Shown here: positions 52,704 through 61,693 of the stretch, in pieces
How the letters are laid out: every line of letters begins with the position of its first letter
Numbering within the stretch: position 1 is the stretch's first letter
From: Desulfitobacterium_A sp035539115
GTDB lineage: Bacteria > Bacillota > Desulfitobacteriia > Desulfitobacteriales > Desulfitobacteriaceae
NCBI RefSeq assembly: GCF_035539115.1
Contig: NZ_DATLJA010000043.1
Coordinates: forward strand, 89,264 to 153,263
Direction: 5' to 3'
DNA: 64,000 nucleotides
Position numbers and translations under genes: made by a program
The notes under the pieces: model-generated
Told to the model about the DNA's origin: nothing
The model's database searches: none
Seen by the model: only the letters and a program-made list of their open reading frames with translations

Positions 52704-53957
52704 ATGGATTACATTAAAGAATGGGTTCTTCCCCAAGACCCGGAAGTAGCCGAAGCGATTGCTCAAGAAGAAGGGCGCCAGCGCAATAAAATCGAACTTA
52801 TTGCCTCAGAAAACTTTGTTAGCCGTGCGGTAATGGCAGCTCAAGGCTCGGTACTGACCAACAAGTATGCCGAAGGATATCCCGGTCATCGCTATTACGG
52901 GGGCTGCGAATACGTCGATATCGTCGAAGACCTAGCTCGTGAACGAATTAAAAAGCTCTTTGGAGCTGAGCATGCTAATGTTCAACCACATTCCGGCGCT
53001 CAAGCGAATACCGCGGTTTATTTTGCCGTACTTAAACCCGGGGACACTGTTCTCGGCATGAATCTTTCACATGGTGGGCATTTGACCCACGGCAGCCCTG
53101 TGAACCTTTCGGGCATGTATTTTAACTTTATAGCCTATGGGGTTGAACCCGACACAGAAGTGATTGACTATGAAAAAGTTCGTGCTTTAGCACTCGAGCA
53201 TCGACCAAAGTTGATCGTTGCAGGCGCAAGTGCTTATCCTCGAATTATTGATTTTCCGAAACTCCGTGAAATTGCGGATGAGGCGGGCTGTCTCCTGATG
53301 GTGGATATGGCGCACATCGCCGGCCTAGTTGCAGCCGGAATTCATCCAAGCCCGATTCCTTATGCTCATTTTGTCACCTCGACAACCCATAAAACGCTTC
53401 GTGGGCCAAGAGGCGGGCTGATTCTTTGCAAACAAGAATTCGCTAAGGCCATAGACAAGGCAATTTTCCCTGGAATTCAGGGTGGACCACTGATGCACGT
53501 GATTGCTGCGAAAGCAGTCGCTTTTGGGGAGGCTCTGCAACCGGAATTTAAAGAGTATCAAAAACATATCGTGGAAAATGCTAAGGTTCTGGCGAATAGC
53601 CTGACTAAAAAGGGTTTCCGTTTAGTCTCTGGCGGCACAGATAATCATCTCATGCTTGTTGACGTGCGAACCAAAGGATTGACGGGAAAGGACGCAGAAC
53701 ATATCCTTGATGAGGTAGGAATAACCGTTAATAAAAATACAATCCCTTATGATCCAGCGAGTCCCTTTGTAACCAGTGGTATCCGAATTGGGACACCGGC
53801 TGTGACCAGCCGAGGAATGAATCCTCAGGCGATGCAGCGGATTGCTGAGGCCATAGATATCGCCCTGACGAAACAAGATGAGACAAATTATGCCAAAGCG
53901 AAGGAAATTGTTGCGAGTCTTTGCGAGGAGTTCCCGCTTTACCTAAATCTAGATTAG
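52704..53957 (+). CDS. glyA: Serine hydroxymethyltransferase
   Basis: PLP enzyme interconverting serine and glycine with tetrahydrofolate, the main source of one-carbon units. 417 residues, standard length. Recognised segments are IELIASENFVSRAVMAAQGS, YAEGYPGHRYYGGCEYVD, MVDMAHIAGLVAAG and the PLP-lysine motif VTSTTHKTLRGPRGG. AAAGGAGTGG precedes the ATG. upp follows almost directly. Confidence 0.97.
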   Translation: MDYIKEWVLPQDPEVAEAIAQEEGRQRNKIELIASENFVSRAVMAAQGSVLTNKYAEGYPGHRYYGGCEYVDIVEDLARERIKKLFGAEHANVQPHSGAQANTAVYFAVLKPGDTVLGMNLSHGGHLTHGSPVNLSGMYFNFIAYGVEPDTEVIDYEKVRALALEHRPKLIVAGASAYPRIIDFPKLREIADEAGCLLMVDMAHIAGLVAAGIHPSPIPYAHFVTSTTHKTLRGPRGGLILCKQEFAKAIDKAIFPGIQGGPLMHVIAAKAVAFGEALQPEFKEYQKHIVENAKVLANSLTKKGFRLVSGGTDNHLMLVDVRTKGLTGKDAEHILDEVGITVNKNTIPYDPASPFVTSGIRIGTPAVTSRGMNPQAMQRIAEAIDIALTKQDETNYAKAKEIVASLCEEFPLYLNLD

Positions 53958-53972
53958 GAGTTGACTTATTTC

Positions 53973-54602
53973 ATGGCACAACTACACGTTCTCGATCATC
54001 CCCTCATTCAACATAAGCTTTCATTAATCCGCGACGAGGAAACCGGTTCGAAGGACTTCCGTGAACTCGTGGAAGAAGTTGCCATGCTCATGGCGTACGA
54101 AGTAACTCGAGACTTTCCACTAGAAGAGGTTGAGGTGAAGACTCCAGTTGCCACGACGAAAACGAAAATAATTGCCGGACGAAAGGTTGGACTAGTACCC
54201 ATCTTGCGTGCAGGTCTGGGTATGGTTGATGGAATGCTTAAACTTATTCCAACGGCAAAGGTCGGTCATATAGGGTTATATCGTGACCCAGAAACGCTCA
54301 AACCGGTGGAATATTATTGCAAACTGCCAACGGATATTGAAGAGCGAGAACTGATTGTGATTGACCCAATGCTTGCGACGGGAGGATCTGCGTCAGCAGC
54401 TATTACATTTTTAAAAGAACGAGGGGTTCGCAATATCAAGTTGATGTGTCTTATTGCGGCTCCAGAGGGTATTCAGGCGGTAAGATCCGCGCATGATGAT
54501 GTTGAGATTTTTGTAGCTGCGGTCGATGAGAAGTTAAATGACCATGGTTATATTGTACCTGGCTTAGGTGATGCTGGAGACCGGCTGTTTGGAACGAAGT
54601 GA
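53973..54602 (+). CDS. upp: Uracil phosphoribosyltransferase
   Basis: Pyrimidine salvage: makes UMP from uracil and PRPP. The 209-residue protein has LVPILRAGLGMVDGML, the PRPP loop LIVIDPMLATGGSASAA, and the uracil-binding C-terminus YIVPGLGDAGDRLFGTK. The ATG at 53973 gives the normal family start (MAQLHVLDHPLIQHKL); a TTG four codons earlier is too near the GGAG site. Linked with glyA and comEB, the usual order. Confidence 0.96.
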   Translation: MAQLHVLDHPLIQHKLSLIRDEETGSKDFRELVEEVAMLMAYEVTRDFPLEEVEVKTPVATTKTKIIAGRKVGLVPILRAGLGMVDGMLKLIPTAKVGHIGLYRDPETLKPVEYYCKLPTDIEERELIVIDPMLATGGSASAAITFLKERGVRNIKLMCLIAAPEGIQAVRSAHDDVEIFVAAVDEKLNDHGYIVPGLGDAGDRLFGTK

Positions 54603-54607
54603 TCGAT

Positions 54608-55078
54608 ATGCTAAAGAAACGGCCAAGTTGGGATGACTATTTTATGAAAATGGCGCAGGTGGTTTCGGAACGATCCACCTGCTTACGTCGTCAAGTCGGT
54701 GCAGTGATTGTCAAGGATAGGCAGATTCTGAGTACGGGATATAACGGTAGCCCTACAGGACTGAAGCATTGCGCAGAAGTCGGATGTTTACGCCAAAAAC
54801 TTCAGATTCCTTCCGGCGAACGGACTGAGATCTGCCGTGCGGTTCATGCCGAACAGAATGCACTCGTACAGGCAGCAAAGCACGGTGTAGGAATAGCGGG
54901 AGCAGATCTCTATACAACCTTAGAACCTTGTGTCCTCTGTACAAAGATGATTATTAATTCGGGAATCAAACGGGTAATTTATGCCAAACCCTATCCTGAT
55001 GCTTTGGCGCATGAACTCGCCGAAGAGGCAGACCTTGAGTTGATCCATCTTTTCTCGGAAGAAGAAAGTGGATGCTAA
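54608..55078 (+). CDS. comEB: dCMP deaminase family protein (ComEB-like)
   Basis: Zinc deaminase, probably converting dCMP to dUMP for thymidylate synthesis. Motifs are STGYNGSPTGLKHC, the zinc/catalytic VHAEQNALVQAA and EPCVLCTKMIINSGI. About 156 residues. The start is uncertain: ATG 54608 is used here; GTG 54599, overlapping the upp stop, is possible. The name follows B. subtilis comEB. It lies between upp and wecB. Confidence 0.9.
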   Translation: MLKKRPSWDDYFMKMAQVVSERSTCLRRQVGAVIVKDRQILSTGYNGSPTGLKHCAEVGCLRQKLQIPSGERTEICRAVHAEQNALVQAAKHGVGIAGADLYTTLEPCVLCTKMIINSGIKRVIYAKPYPDALAHELAEEADLELIHLFSEEESGC

Positions 55079-55079
55079 G

Positions 55080-55116
55080 GAAACTTACCACAGATAAAGA
55101 AACTTACCACAGATGA
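55080..55116 (+). repeat. Tandem 19-bp direct repeat
   Basis: GAAACTTACCACAGAT occurs twice (starting at 55080 and 55099) between comEB and wecB. No function recognised. Confidence 0.6.
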
Positions 55117-55150
55117 AGTTCTAAAATATTTCAAAGGAGAGTACCGAGCG

Positions 55151-56287
55151 GTGAAACAACCACAAAAGGTCATGGTGGTTTTCGGGACGCGTCCCGAAGC
55201 TATTAAAATGGCCCCAGTCGTTAAAGCCCTTCACAAGGTATCGATTCCGTGTCAGGTCGCTGTGACCGCCCAACACCGAGAAATGCTCGACCAAGTGTTG
55301 GCGCTTTTTAAGATTCGACCAGACTATGACTTGAATTTAATGAGAGCAGGGCAGACCCTCGTTGATATTACAACTCGGGCACTAAACGGTCTAGCCGAGG
55401 TTTTCGCAAAAGCAAAACCGGATTTAGTCTTGGTTCATGGAGATACGACTACAACCTTTGTCGCAGCTCTTGCCGCCTTTTATGCCCATATTCCGGTTGG
55501 ACATGTGGAAGCAGGTTTACGCACTGGAGATAAGTATTCTCCGTTTCCAGAAGAAATGAACCGTAAACTAACGGGTGCGATTGCCGATTTACATTTTGCA
55601 CCGACGAATACAGCAAAACAAAATTTACTCCGGGAAGGTGTAGCTGAGGCGAAGATCTTTGTTACGGGAAATACGGTAATTGATGCCTTGCTAAACACAG
55701 CCCGTGCTGATTATCGATTCATCGACCCGGAACTCGATTCAATATTGGAGCAAGAACAAGGTAACCGCATGATTTTGGTGACTACGCATCGCCGTGAAAA
55801 CCTTGGGGAACCGATGCGTCAAATTTATCGAGCAATAGCTAACGTTCTCGATAACAACCCAGATACTTATATCGTTTTTCCTGTTCATAAGAATCCTTCG
55901 GTACGAAAAGTGGTCAGTGAGGTTTTAGGTCAGCATGAGCGAGTCCACTTAATTGAACCGATGGATTATGAACCTTTTGTCAATTTAATGGCAAAAGCCC
56001 ATATCATTTTGACAGACTCAGGCGGGATTCAAGAGGAGGCACCTTCTTTAGGGAAACCCGTCCTTGTTGTACGGGATACGACGGAACGGCCAGAGGCCGT
56101 AGAAGCAGGAACAGTCTCTTTAGTGGGCACCTCTTATGAGCGAGTCGTGGAGAGCTTAAACAAGCTTTTAACGGATGAGAAAGTTTTTCAGGCGATGGCC
56201 CATGCGAGCAACCCCTATGGAGATGGTAAAGCTTCAGAACGAATTGTTCAAATCATCCAAGAACAAATAGCATTTGGAAATAAATGA
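55151..56287 (+). CDS. wecB: UDP-N-acetylglucosamine 2-epimerase (non-hydrolysing)
   Basis: Interconverts UDP-GlcNAc and UDP-ManNAc for wall teichoic acid or surface polysaccharide synthesis. The 378-residue GT-B-fold protein has VVFGTRPEAIKMAPVV at the start, HVEAGLRTGDKYSPFPEE, TTHRRENLGEP, and LTDSGGIQEEAPSLGKP with RDTTERPEAVEAG near the end. GTG start with AAAGGAGAG upstream. It lies just before the ATP synthase genes, as in many Firmicutes. Confidence 0.95.
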   Translation: MKQPQKVMVVFGTRPEAIKMAPVVKALHKVSIPCQVAVTAQHREMLDQVLALFKIRPDYDLNLMRAGQTLVDITTRALNGLAEVFAKAKPDLVLVHGDTTTTFVAALAAFYAHIPVGHVEAGLRTGDKYSPFPEEMNRKLTGAIADLHFAPTNTAKQNLLREGVAEAKIFVTGNTVIDALLNTARADYRFIDPELDSILEQEQGNRMILVTTHRRENLGEPMRQIYRAIANVLDNNPDTYIVFPVHKNPSVRKVVSEVLGQHERVHLIEPMDYEPFVNLMAKAHIILTDSGGIQEEAPSLGKPVLVVRDTTERPEAVEAGTVSLVGTSYERVVESLNKLLTDEKVFQAMAHASNPYGDGKASERIVQIIQEQIAFGNK

Positions 56288-56422
56288 ATAAAATAGCATT
56301 TTTAACGGAAAATAGGAAAGCATTATAAATTCTTTTGAAAATTTAAGCAGGAATTTAGAACATAACCCCGAATACTAATAGTTGTTATCCGGGTACCCGA
56401 GAGGGGTTTGGGGTAATTTTAA

Positions 56423-56653
56423 ATGGGCGATAACCGTTTAACTGTGGTGAAAGCTATGGCTTTTGGCACAAGTATTGCAACCACACTAGCCGTCTTAGTT
56501 GGTGGTGGTTACATGCTGGGTAAATACTTTGACCAGCGCTGGGGAACCCAACCGTGGCTTCAACTTTTCTTTATCTTGGCGGGGCTTGTTTGCGGAGGAA
56601 GTTACTTAGTGGTAAGTTTAAGAAGGCTTGGGAACACTGATGACAAAAAGTAA
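56423..56653 (+). CDS. atpZ: AtpZ/AtpI-family small membrane protein
   Basis: Two-helix membrane protein of 76 residues of the type found at the head of ATP synthase operons. The pattern is two hydrophobic helices (about 10-32 and 44-66) linked by KYFDQRWGTQPWLQL, the family signature. The proposed role is assembly of the c-ring or Mg2+/Ca2+ handling. It overlaps the next gene. Confidence 0.8.
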   Translation: MGDNRLTVVKAMAFGTSIATTLAVLVGGGYMLGKYFDQRWGTQPWLQLFFILAGLVCGGSYLVVSLRRLGNTDDKK

Positions 56654-56996
56654 ATTTGTTGGGTTACTTTTGGGTACTTCGGGGTTGCTTTTTGTGATTG
56701 GGTTGACTCATAAAAGTAGTATACTAGGAGCAGTTCTGGGATATTGGATTGGTTTTTGGTATACACAATCGCTCTATAAGGATACCCAAAGCAGTGCTGA
56801 ATTAGAAGTCTCCTTAGCCATTCGACGAATGCGTCGAGGCTTTTTTGGGCGTCTAGGGTTTGTTACTTTAGTTGTAGCGGCAGTCGGCCGTTATCAGAAA
56901 AGCTGGCTATTTAGCTTAGCAATAGGAATCGCGCTAGGACTCGTGGTTTCTCTTTTCATAGAGCTAAAAGAATTTGTGAAGAGCGGAGAGGGGTGA
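56640..56996 (+). CDS. atpI: ATP synthase subunit I (AtpI)
   Basis: Four-helix membrane protein of about 118 residues encoded before atpB, which in other bacteria assists c-ring assembly. Only the pattern of helices and the position identify it; the sequence is poorly conserved. The ATG at 56640 lies within the end of atpZ. An upstream TTG (56628) is an alternative start. The stop overlaps the start region of atpB. Confidence 0.75.
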   Translation: MTKSKFVGLLLGTSGLLFVIGLTHKSSILGAVLGYWIGFWYTQSLYKDTQSSAELEVSLAIRRMRRGFFGRLGFVTLVVAAVGRYQKSWLFSLAIGIALGLVVSLFIELKEFVKSGEG

Positions 56997-57007
56997 GTTA
57001 TGAATAT

Positions 57008-57748
57008 ATGGAAAAAACTATATTATGGCATTTAGGTAATATGACCTTCCATGGAAAGACGTTAGTCATGACATGGATGGTTATGGCAGTCATTTTAATT
57101 TTCGTGCTTCTGGGAGTTCGACATTTAACGAGTGGTAAGCCGGGGAAAATGCAGAATATATTGGAATGGATGCTTGATTTTGTTCGTAAAATCATATCCG
57201 ATAACATGGATTTAGAAAAAGGACGCCCAATTCTAGGCTATCTAGTGACTTTGATTCTGTTTGTCTTTGTTTCTAACATGTTCGGACTTCTTCCCAACTT
57301 GACATTTAATCTTCTTCATAATGTGGAGTTTGCTCAGCTGAACAAGATATTTGAAGGGGCTTCTTGGATGTCTCCAACGGCAGACATCAATACGACGATG
57401 GCCTTAGCTATCATGACGATGATCTTGGTTGTTGGGCTGGGGATTAAGCATCAAGGAGGACATTATTTCAAACATTTTTTAGAACCTAATCCAGTCTTTT
57501 TGTTAATCCATGCAATTGATATGATTTCCAAACCGATGACTCTGGCCTTTCGTCTTTTTGGAAACATTTATGCGGGCGAAATTCTCATTAGCGTTATTTT
57601 GATGCTTCCGGGTATTTGGGTACTAGGGGGGATTTTGCCAGACGCAATTTGGTTAGCGTTTAGTGTCTTTATCGGAGCTATCCAATCCTATGTATTTACA
57701 GTTCTAACAACGGCATATGTCGCTCAAGCGGTGACGGAAGAGGGCTAA
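57008..57748 (+). CDS. atpB: ATP synthase F0 subunit a
   Basis: Stator channel subunit that passes ions past the c-ring. About 246 residues with 5-6 transmembrane helices. The essential arginine is in MTLAFRLFGNIYAGEIL, and the C-terminal helix GAIQSYVFTVLTTAYVAQA is typical. Start: ATG 57008 (MEKTILWHLGNMTF), ten bases after a GAGGGGTGAG site. GTG 56993 in the same frame is possible but lies in that site. Confidence 0.93.
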   Translation: MEKTILWHLGNMTFHGKTLVMTWMVMAVILIFVLLGVRHLTSGKPGKMQNILEWMLDFVRKIISDNMDLEKGRPILGYLVTLILFVFVSNMFGLLPNLTFNLLHNVEFAQLNKIFEGASWMSPTADINTTMALAIMTMILVVGLGIKHQGGHYFKHFLEPNPVFLLIHAIDMISKPMTLAFRLFGNIYAGEILISVILMLPGIWVLGGILPDAIWLAFSVFIGAIQSYVFTVLTTAYVAQAVTEEG

Positions 57749-57853
57749 GGTTTATTAGTTTAAGTTATTCGTTAAATTTCAGTGGAGCATGTGCGCTGCT
57801 GAGAAGATATTAAGTAAAAATAATTTATGGGGAATAAGAAAGGAGGAAACTCT

Positions 57854-58084
57854 GTGGACGTATCTGCTGCAGCTGCACTTGGTGCAGGGATTGCTGCTGG
57901 TTTAGCAGCCCTCGGAGCTTCACTTGGTAACGGAAGCTTGATTACGAAAACGATAGAAGGAATTGCCCGCCAGCCTGAGGCAAAAGGTGCACTACAATCC
58001 ACCATGTTTATTGGTGTTGGTCTCGTTGAAGCTTTACCACTTTTAACATGGGTACTAGCTCTTCTTCTCATGTTCACGAAGTAA
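57854..58084 (+). CDS. atpE: ATP synthase F0 subunit c
   Basis: Proteolipid that forms the rotor ring. 76 residues, two helices joined by the polar loop ARQPEAKG. The ion-binding glutamate is E59 in GVGLVEALPLL. The residues after it (A-L) and the lack of Gln in helix 1 point to proton rather than Na+ coupling. The GTG at 57854 has AAAGGAGG eight bases before it; a frame-matching ATG at 57827 lies upstream of that site and would add a charged tail not seen in the family. Confidence 0.95.
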   Translation: MDVSAAAALGAGIAAGLAALGASLGNGSLITKTIEGIARQPEAKGALQSTMFIGVGLVEALPLLTWVLALLLMFTK

Positions 58085-58130
58085 GTCTGAAATTGAATTG
58101 GGCTTGAGTCTTAAGTCCCAGCCCGTCAGG

Positions 58131-58157
58131 AACAAGGGGGAACGGATCGTTCCCCCT
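58131..58157 (+). other. Strong intercistronic hairpin between atpE and atpF
   Basis: CAAGGGGGAACG (58131-58142) and CGTTCCCCCTTG (58146-58157) form a perfect 12-bp stem with a 3-base loop. AAAAAATC follows, not a T-run, so it is not a normal + strand terminator. It may stabilise the upstream atpE mRNA or reduce read-through to the less abundant subunits. Confidence 0.7.
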
Positions 58158-58205
58158 TGAAAAAATCATCCGCAGATGGACCAGACTTGAGAGGGGGGGT
58201 AAACT

Positions 58206-58703
58206 GTGAACAATCCCATATCATTTGATTGGACGCTAGTCGTCCAGATTGTATCTTTCCTGTTGCTCGTTTATATTCTTAGACGCTACGCTTGGAATCC
58301 ACTCATGAATATGATGGAAGAACGCCGTAACTTCATTGAGTCCAATATTGCTCAAGCTGAGAAAGAACGCCAGCAGGCTGAACAAATAAAACGTGAATAC
58401 CAGGAAGAAATGCGCAAGGCTCGTCAAGAAGCTCAAGAGGTTATCGCGAAGGCGACGAAATTGAGCGAAGAACGGTCTGTGGAGATCCTGGCAGAGGCTC
58501 ATGAAGAGGCCGAGAAGATTAGAAAATCGGCTCTTGCCGATATTGAACGCGAACGTGACTTGGCTATTGCCCAAGTGAAGGCGCAAGTTGCCGATTTATC
58601 GGTTGCCGTAGCCGAAAAGATAATTCGTAGAAACTTGGATGTTAAAGGCCAGGAAGATCTTATTGAGCAATTTATTCAAGAAGTAGGGGAATTGCCATGT
58701 TAA
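58206..58703 (+). CDS. atpF: ATP synthase F0 subunit b
   Basis: Peripheral stalk subunit linking the membrane sector to F1. 165 residues: one N-terminal membrane helix (about 8-25), then a long charged coiled coil with many E/K/Q/R residues (EAEKIRKSALADIERERD). GTG start, with GAGAGGGGGGG upstream. The stop lies inside the atpH start (ATGTTAA). Confidence 0.94.
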   Translation: MNNPISFDWTLVVQIVSFLLLVYILRRYAWNPLMNMMEERRNFIESNIAQAEKERQQAEQIKREYQEEMRKARQEAQEVIAKATKLSEERSVEILAEAHEEAEKIRKSALADIERERDLAIAQVKAQVADLSVAVAEKIIRRNLDVKGQEDLIEQFIQEVGELPC

Positions 58704-59227
58704 AGGGAGCTCTAGCTCGTCGGTATGCTAAGGCCTTATTTGAAATAGGAGTACAACAGGATCTGAATCAAGTAGAGACCGACCTCCAGCAGCTAACAGG
58801 GTTAATTGCCGAGAATGCTGAGGTCGCGCATCTCCTTTACCATCCGCATATTTCTTTGACCGAGAAGAAAGCAATTATGGACAAGCTCTTTTCAGGAAGC
58901 ATGAGTGACACGGTTCGCCACTTTTTTTATCTGCTTATCGATAAGCGAAGAGAAAACTTGCTTCCTGATATTCAACGGGAGTTTATGTTACTTGCAGACC
59001 AAGCGCGAAACATTGTCGAAGCAAGGATATCGAGTGCTGCGCCTTTGAGCAAAAGCCAAGAAGAACGTTTGCATAAGGAATTGGACCGGATTACTGGAAA
59101 AAATGTACGTATGGTCAAGGAGGTCCGTCCCGAACTCATCGGTGGTGTAATCGTGCAAATCGGTGATCAGGTCATGGATGGAACGGTGGCTTATAAACTT
59201 TCTCAGATTCGCCTAAGCTTAGGCTGA
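58697..59227 (+). CDS. atpH: ATP synthase F1 subunit delta
   Basis: OSCP-type subunit joining the stalk to the top of F1. 176 residues, with RRYAKALFEIG at the start and the C-terminal signature EVRPELIGGVIVQIGDQVMDGT. Overlaps the end of atpF by seven bases. Full-length. Confidence 0.95.
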   Translation: MLKGALARRYAKALFEIGVQQDLNQVETDLQQLTGLIAENAEVAHLLYHPHISLTEKKAIMDKLFSGSMSDTVRHFFYLLIDKRRENLLPDIQREFMLLADQARNIVEARISSAAPLSKSQEERLHKELDRITGKNVRMVKEVRPELIGGVIVQIGDQVMDGTVAYKLSQIRLSLG

Positions 59228-59279
59228 GCCTAAACCGGGAGCTTTTGAAGACCTCAGAGAATAGGGGTGAAAAGACAGG

Positions 59280-60788
59280 ATGAATTTACGTCCAGAAGAA
59301 ATAAGTTCAATTATCAAACAACAGATCGAACGTTATGATAATGTGATCGATGTTGCGGACGTGGGAACTGTGATCGAGATCGGTGACGGGATTGCCCGCG
59401 TCTATGGATTGGAAAAGGCGATGGCTGGTGAACTCCTGGAATTCCCGAACGGAATTTACGGAATGGCCATGAACCTTGAAGCAGACAACATCGGTTGTGT
59501 TATTTTGGGGCAGTTTATCGGAATTAAAGAAGGCGATCCGGTCAAACGCACAGGACGGATCGTCGAAGTTCCGGTTGGCGAAGAAATGATTGGCCGTGTT
59601 GTTAATGCGTTAGGTCAACCGATTGATGGCAAAGGGGAAATCAAGTCAACAAAGTTTCGTCCGATTGAAGCCCAAGCCCCTGGCGTCGTTTATCGCAAAT
59701 CGGTGCATGAACCGTTGCAAACAGGTCTTAAATCCATCGATGCGATCGTGCCGATCGGTCGTGGACAGCGGGAACTGATCATTGGTGACCGGCAAACGGG
59801 TAAGACGGCAGTCGCTATTGATACCATCATAAACCAAAAGGGGCAAGATGTGATCTGCATTTATGTCGCCATTGGCCAAAAGGCGTCCACAGTCGCTGGG
59901 GTTCTTAAGACGCTACAGGATCATGGTGCTATGGATTACTCTCTTATCGTTTCGGCACCGGCCTCAGAACCTGCGCCAATGCTATATATTGCACCTTATG
60001 CGGGTTGTGCCATCGGCGAGGAATTCATGTATAACGGTAAGCATGTATTGATCATTTATGATGATCTTTCGAAACAGGCAGCCGCATATCGTGAATTATC
60101 CCTCTTGCTCAAACGTCCACCCGGGCGTGAGGCCTATCCTGGAGATGTTTTTTATCTCCATTCCCGTCTCTTGGAACGCTCAGCAAAGCTGTCTCCTGAA
60201 CTTGGAAGCGGATCAATGACGGCTCTGCCGATTATTGAGACCCAAGCGGGTGACGTTTCAGCCTATATTCCTACGAATGTTATTTCGATTACCGATGGAC
60301 AGATCTTCTTGGAGACGGATCTGTTTAATTCAGGTTTTCGCCCAGCTATTAACGTGGGCATTTCTGTATCCCGTGTCGGTGGTTCGGCGCAAATTAAAGC
60401 CATGAAGCAAGTCGCTGGGCAATTACGGCTCGACCTTGCGCAGTATCGTGAGCTTGCAGCCTTCTCCCAGTTTGGGTCTGATCTAGATAAAGTCACGCAA
60501 ATGCGCTTAGGCCGTGGAGAACGGACGATGGAAATTCTGAAACAAGCACAATATCATACGATGCCTGTTGAAGAAGAAGTAGTTGTCATCTATGCAGCAG
60601 TTAAAGGCTTGATCGATGATATTGAGGTCGATCAGATTGGTCGTTTTGAACAAGAGTATCTGCGTTTCATGCGCTCGGTTAAAGCTGACCTCCTGGCTAA
60701 AATCCGTACTGAGAAGGCACTATCGGATGATTTAAACGCCGAAATCGAAAAGGCGATTAATGAATTCAAACAAGGATTTCTGATCTAA
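59280..60788 (+). CDS. atpA: ATP synthase F1 subunit alpha
   Basis: Regulatory nucleotide-binding subunit of F1. 502 residues. The Walker A loop is GDRQTGKTAVAID (about 169-181), with LIIYDDLSKQAAAYRE as Walker B region and PGREAYPGDVFYLHSRLLER further on, all family signatures. GGGGTGAAAAG precedes the ATG. Intact. Confidence 0.98.
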   Translation: MNLRPEEISSIIKQQIERYDNVIDVADVGTVIEIGDGIARVYGLEKAMAGELLEFPNGIYGMAMNLEADNIGCVILGQFIGIKEGDPVKRTGRIVEVPVGEEMIGRVVNALGQPIDGKGEIKSTKFRPIEAQAPGVVYRKSVHEPLQTGLKSIDAIVPIGRGQRELIIGDRQTGKTAVAIDTIINQKGQDVICIYVAIGQKASTVAGVLKTLQDHGAMDYSLIVSAPASEPAPMLYIAPYAGCAIGEEFMYNGKHVLIIYDDLSKQAAAYRELSLLLKRPPGREAYPGDVFYLHSRLLERSAKLSPELGSGSMTALPIIETQAGDVSAYIPTNVISITDGQIFLETDLFNSGFRPAINVGISVSRVGGSAQIKAMKQVAGQLRLDLAQYRELAAFSQFGSDLDKVTQMRLGRGERTMEILKQAQYHTMPVEEEVVVIYAAVKGLIDDIEVDQIGRFEQEYLRFMRSVKADLLAKIRTEKALSDDLNAEIEKAINEFKQGFLI

Positions 60789-60811
60789 TAAATGGGGGGT
60801 AGGTGAACGAG

Positions 60812-61657
60812 GTGGCAAGTATACTTGATATTCGTCGCCGGATCCGAGGCATTAGCAATATGGAGAAGATCACCAAAGCCATGAAGATGGTGGCGGCAGC
60901 TCGCTTGCGGAAATGCCAGGAAAGGGTTGTCGCTGCCCGACCTTATACCCGTCAAATGCACGAAATATTGGTTCGTCTCGCCCAGGATCAGACGGAGGCC
61001 ACGCATCCTCTTTTGGAAAAGCGGACCGTGCACACAGTGGGATATGTGGTCATTACCTCTGATCGGGGACTTTGCGGTGGGTATAATGCGAACTTAATCC
61101 GGATGACCAATAATTTGCTCACTAAGGAAGCACACGAGGCGAAACTCGTTGCGATAGGTCGTAAGGGACGAGATTTCTACCGGCATGGAAAAGTTGAGAT
61201 GCTTTCTGATTTTGTAGGCTTTGGAGATTTCCCTTCTTATAGTCTCGCAAAGGATATTGCTCAACAAGTCATTCACTTCTATAGTGAGGGCACCTTTGAT
61301 GAAGTCTACCTGGTTTATACTGAATTTATCTCGGCGATTTCTCAGCAACCCAAGCAAATCAAAATTTTACCAATTGAGCAACCCGAAGGGGAGAGCGGTA
61401 AAGATTATATTTTTGAACCGTCGCCTGAGCAGATCCTTAACACCTTGCTCCCGAAGTATGTGGAGACCCAAGTCTTCCGTACTTTGCTTGAAGGAAAAGC
61501 AAGTGAGATGGGAGCCAAAATGACAGCGATGGGTTCAGCAACAGATAATGCCAAAGACATGATTGATCGTTTGACGTTACAAATGAATCGTGCTCGTCAG
61601 GCAGCCATTACGAAGGAAATTTCCGAAATCGTCGGGGGAGCAGCTGCCCTCGAGTAA
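60812..61657 (+). CDS. atpG: ATP synthase F1 subunit gamma
   Basis: Central rotor shaft. 281 residues: N-terminal coiled-coil helix starting ILDIRRRIRGISNMEKITKA, the middle Rossmann-like domain with ITSDRGLCGGYNANLIR, and the C-terminal helix with MGSATDNAKDMIDRLTLQMN. The GTG at 60812 gives the usual M-A-S start; a GTG three codons earlier is an alternative. Confidence 0.96.
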   Translation: MASILDIRRRIRGISNMEKITKAMKMVAAARLRKCQERVVAARPYTRQMHEILVRLAQDQTEATHPLLEKRTVHTVGYVVITSDRGLCGGYNANLIRMTNNLLTKEAHEAKLVAIGRKGRDFYRHGKVEMLSDFVGFGDFPSYSLAKDIAQQVIHFYSEGTFDEVYLVYTEFISAISQQPKQIKILPIEQPEGESGKDYIFEPSPEQILNTLLPKYVETQVFRTLLEGKASEMGAKMTAMGSATDNAKDMIDRLTLQMNRARQAAITKEISEIVGGAAALE

Positions 61658-61693
61658 GCTACTGGAAATACCCAAAAAGGAGGTTTCTCGCCT

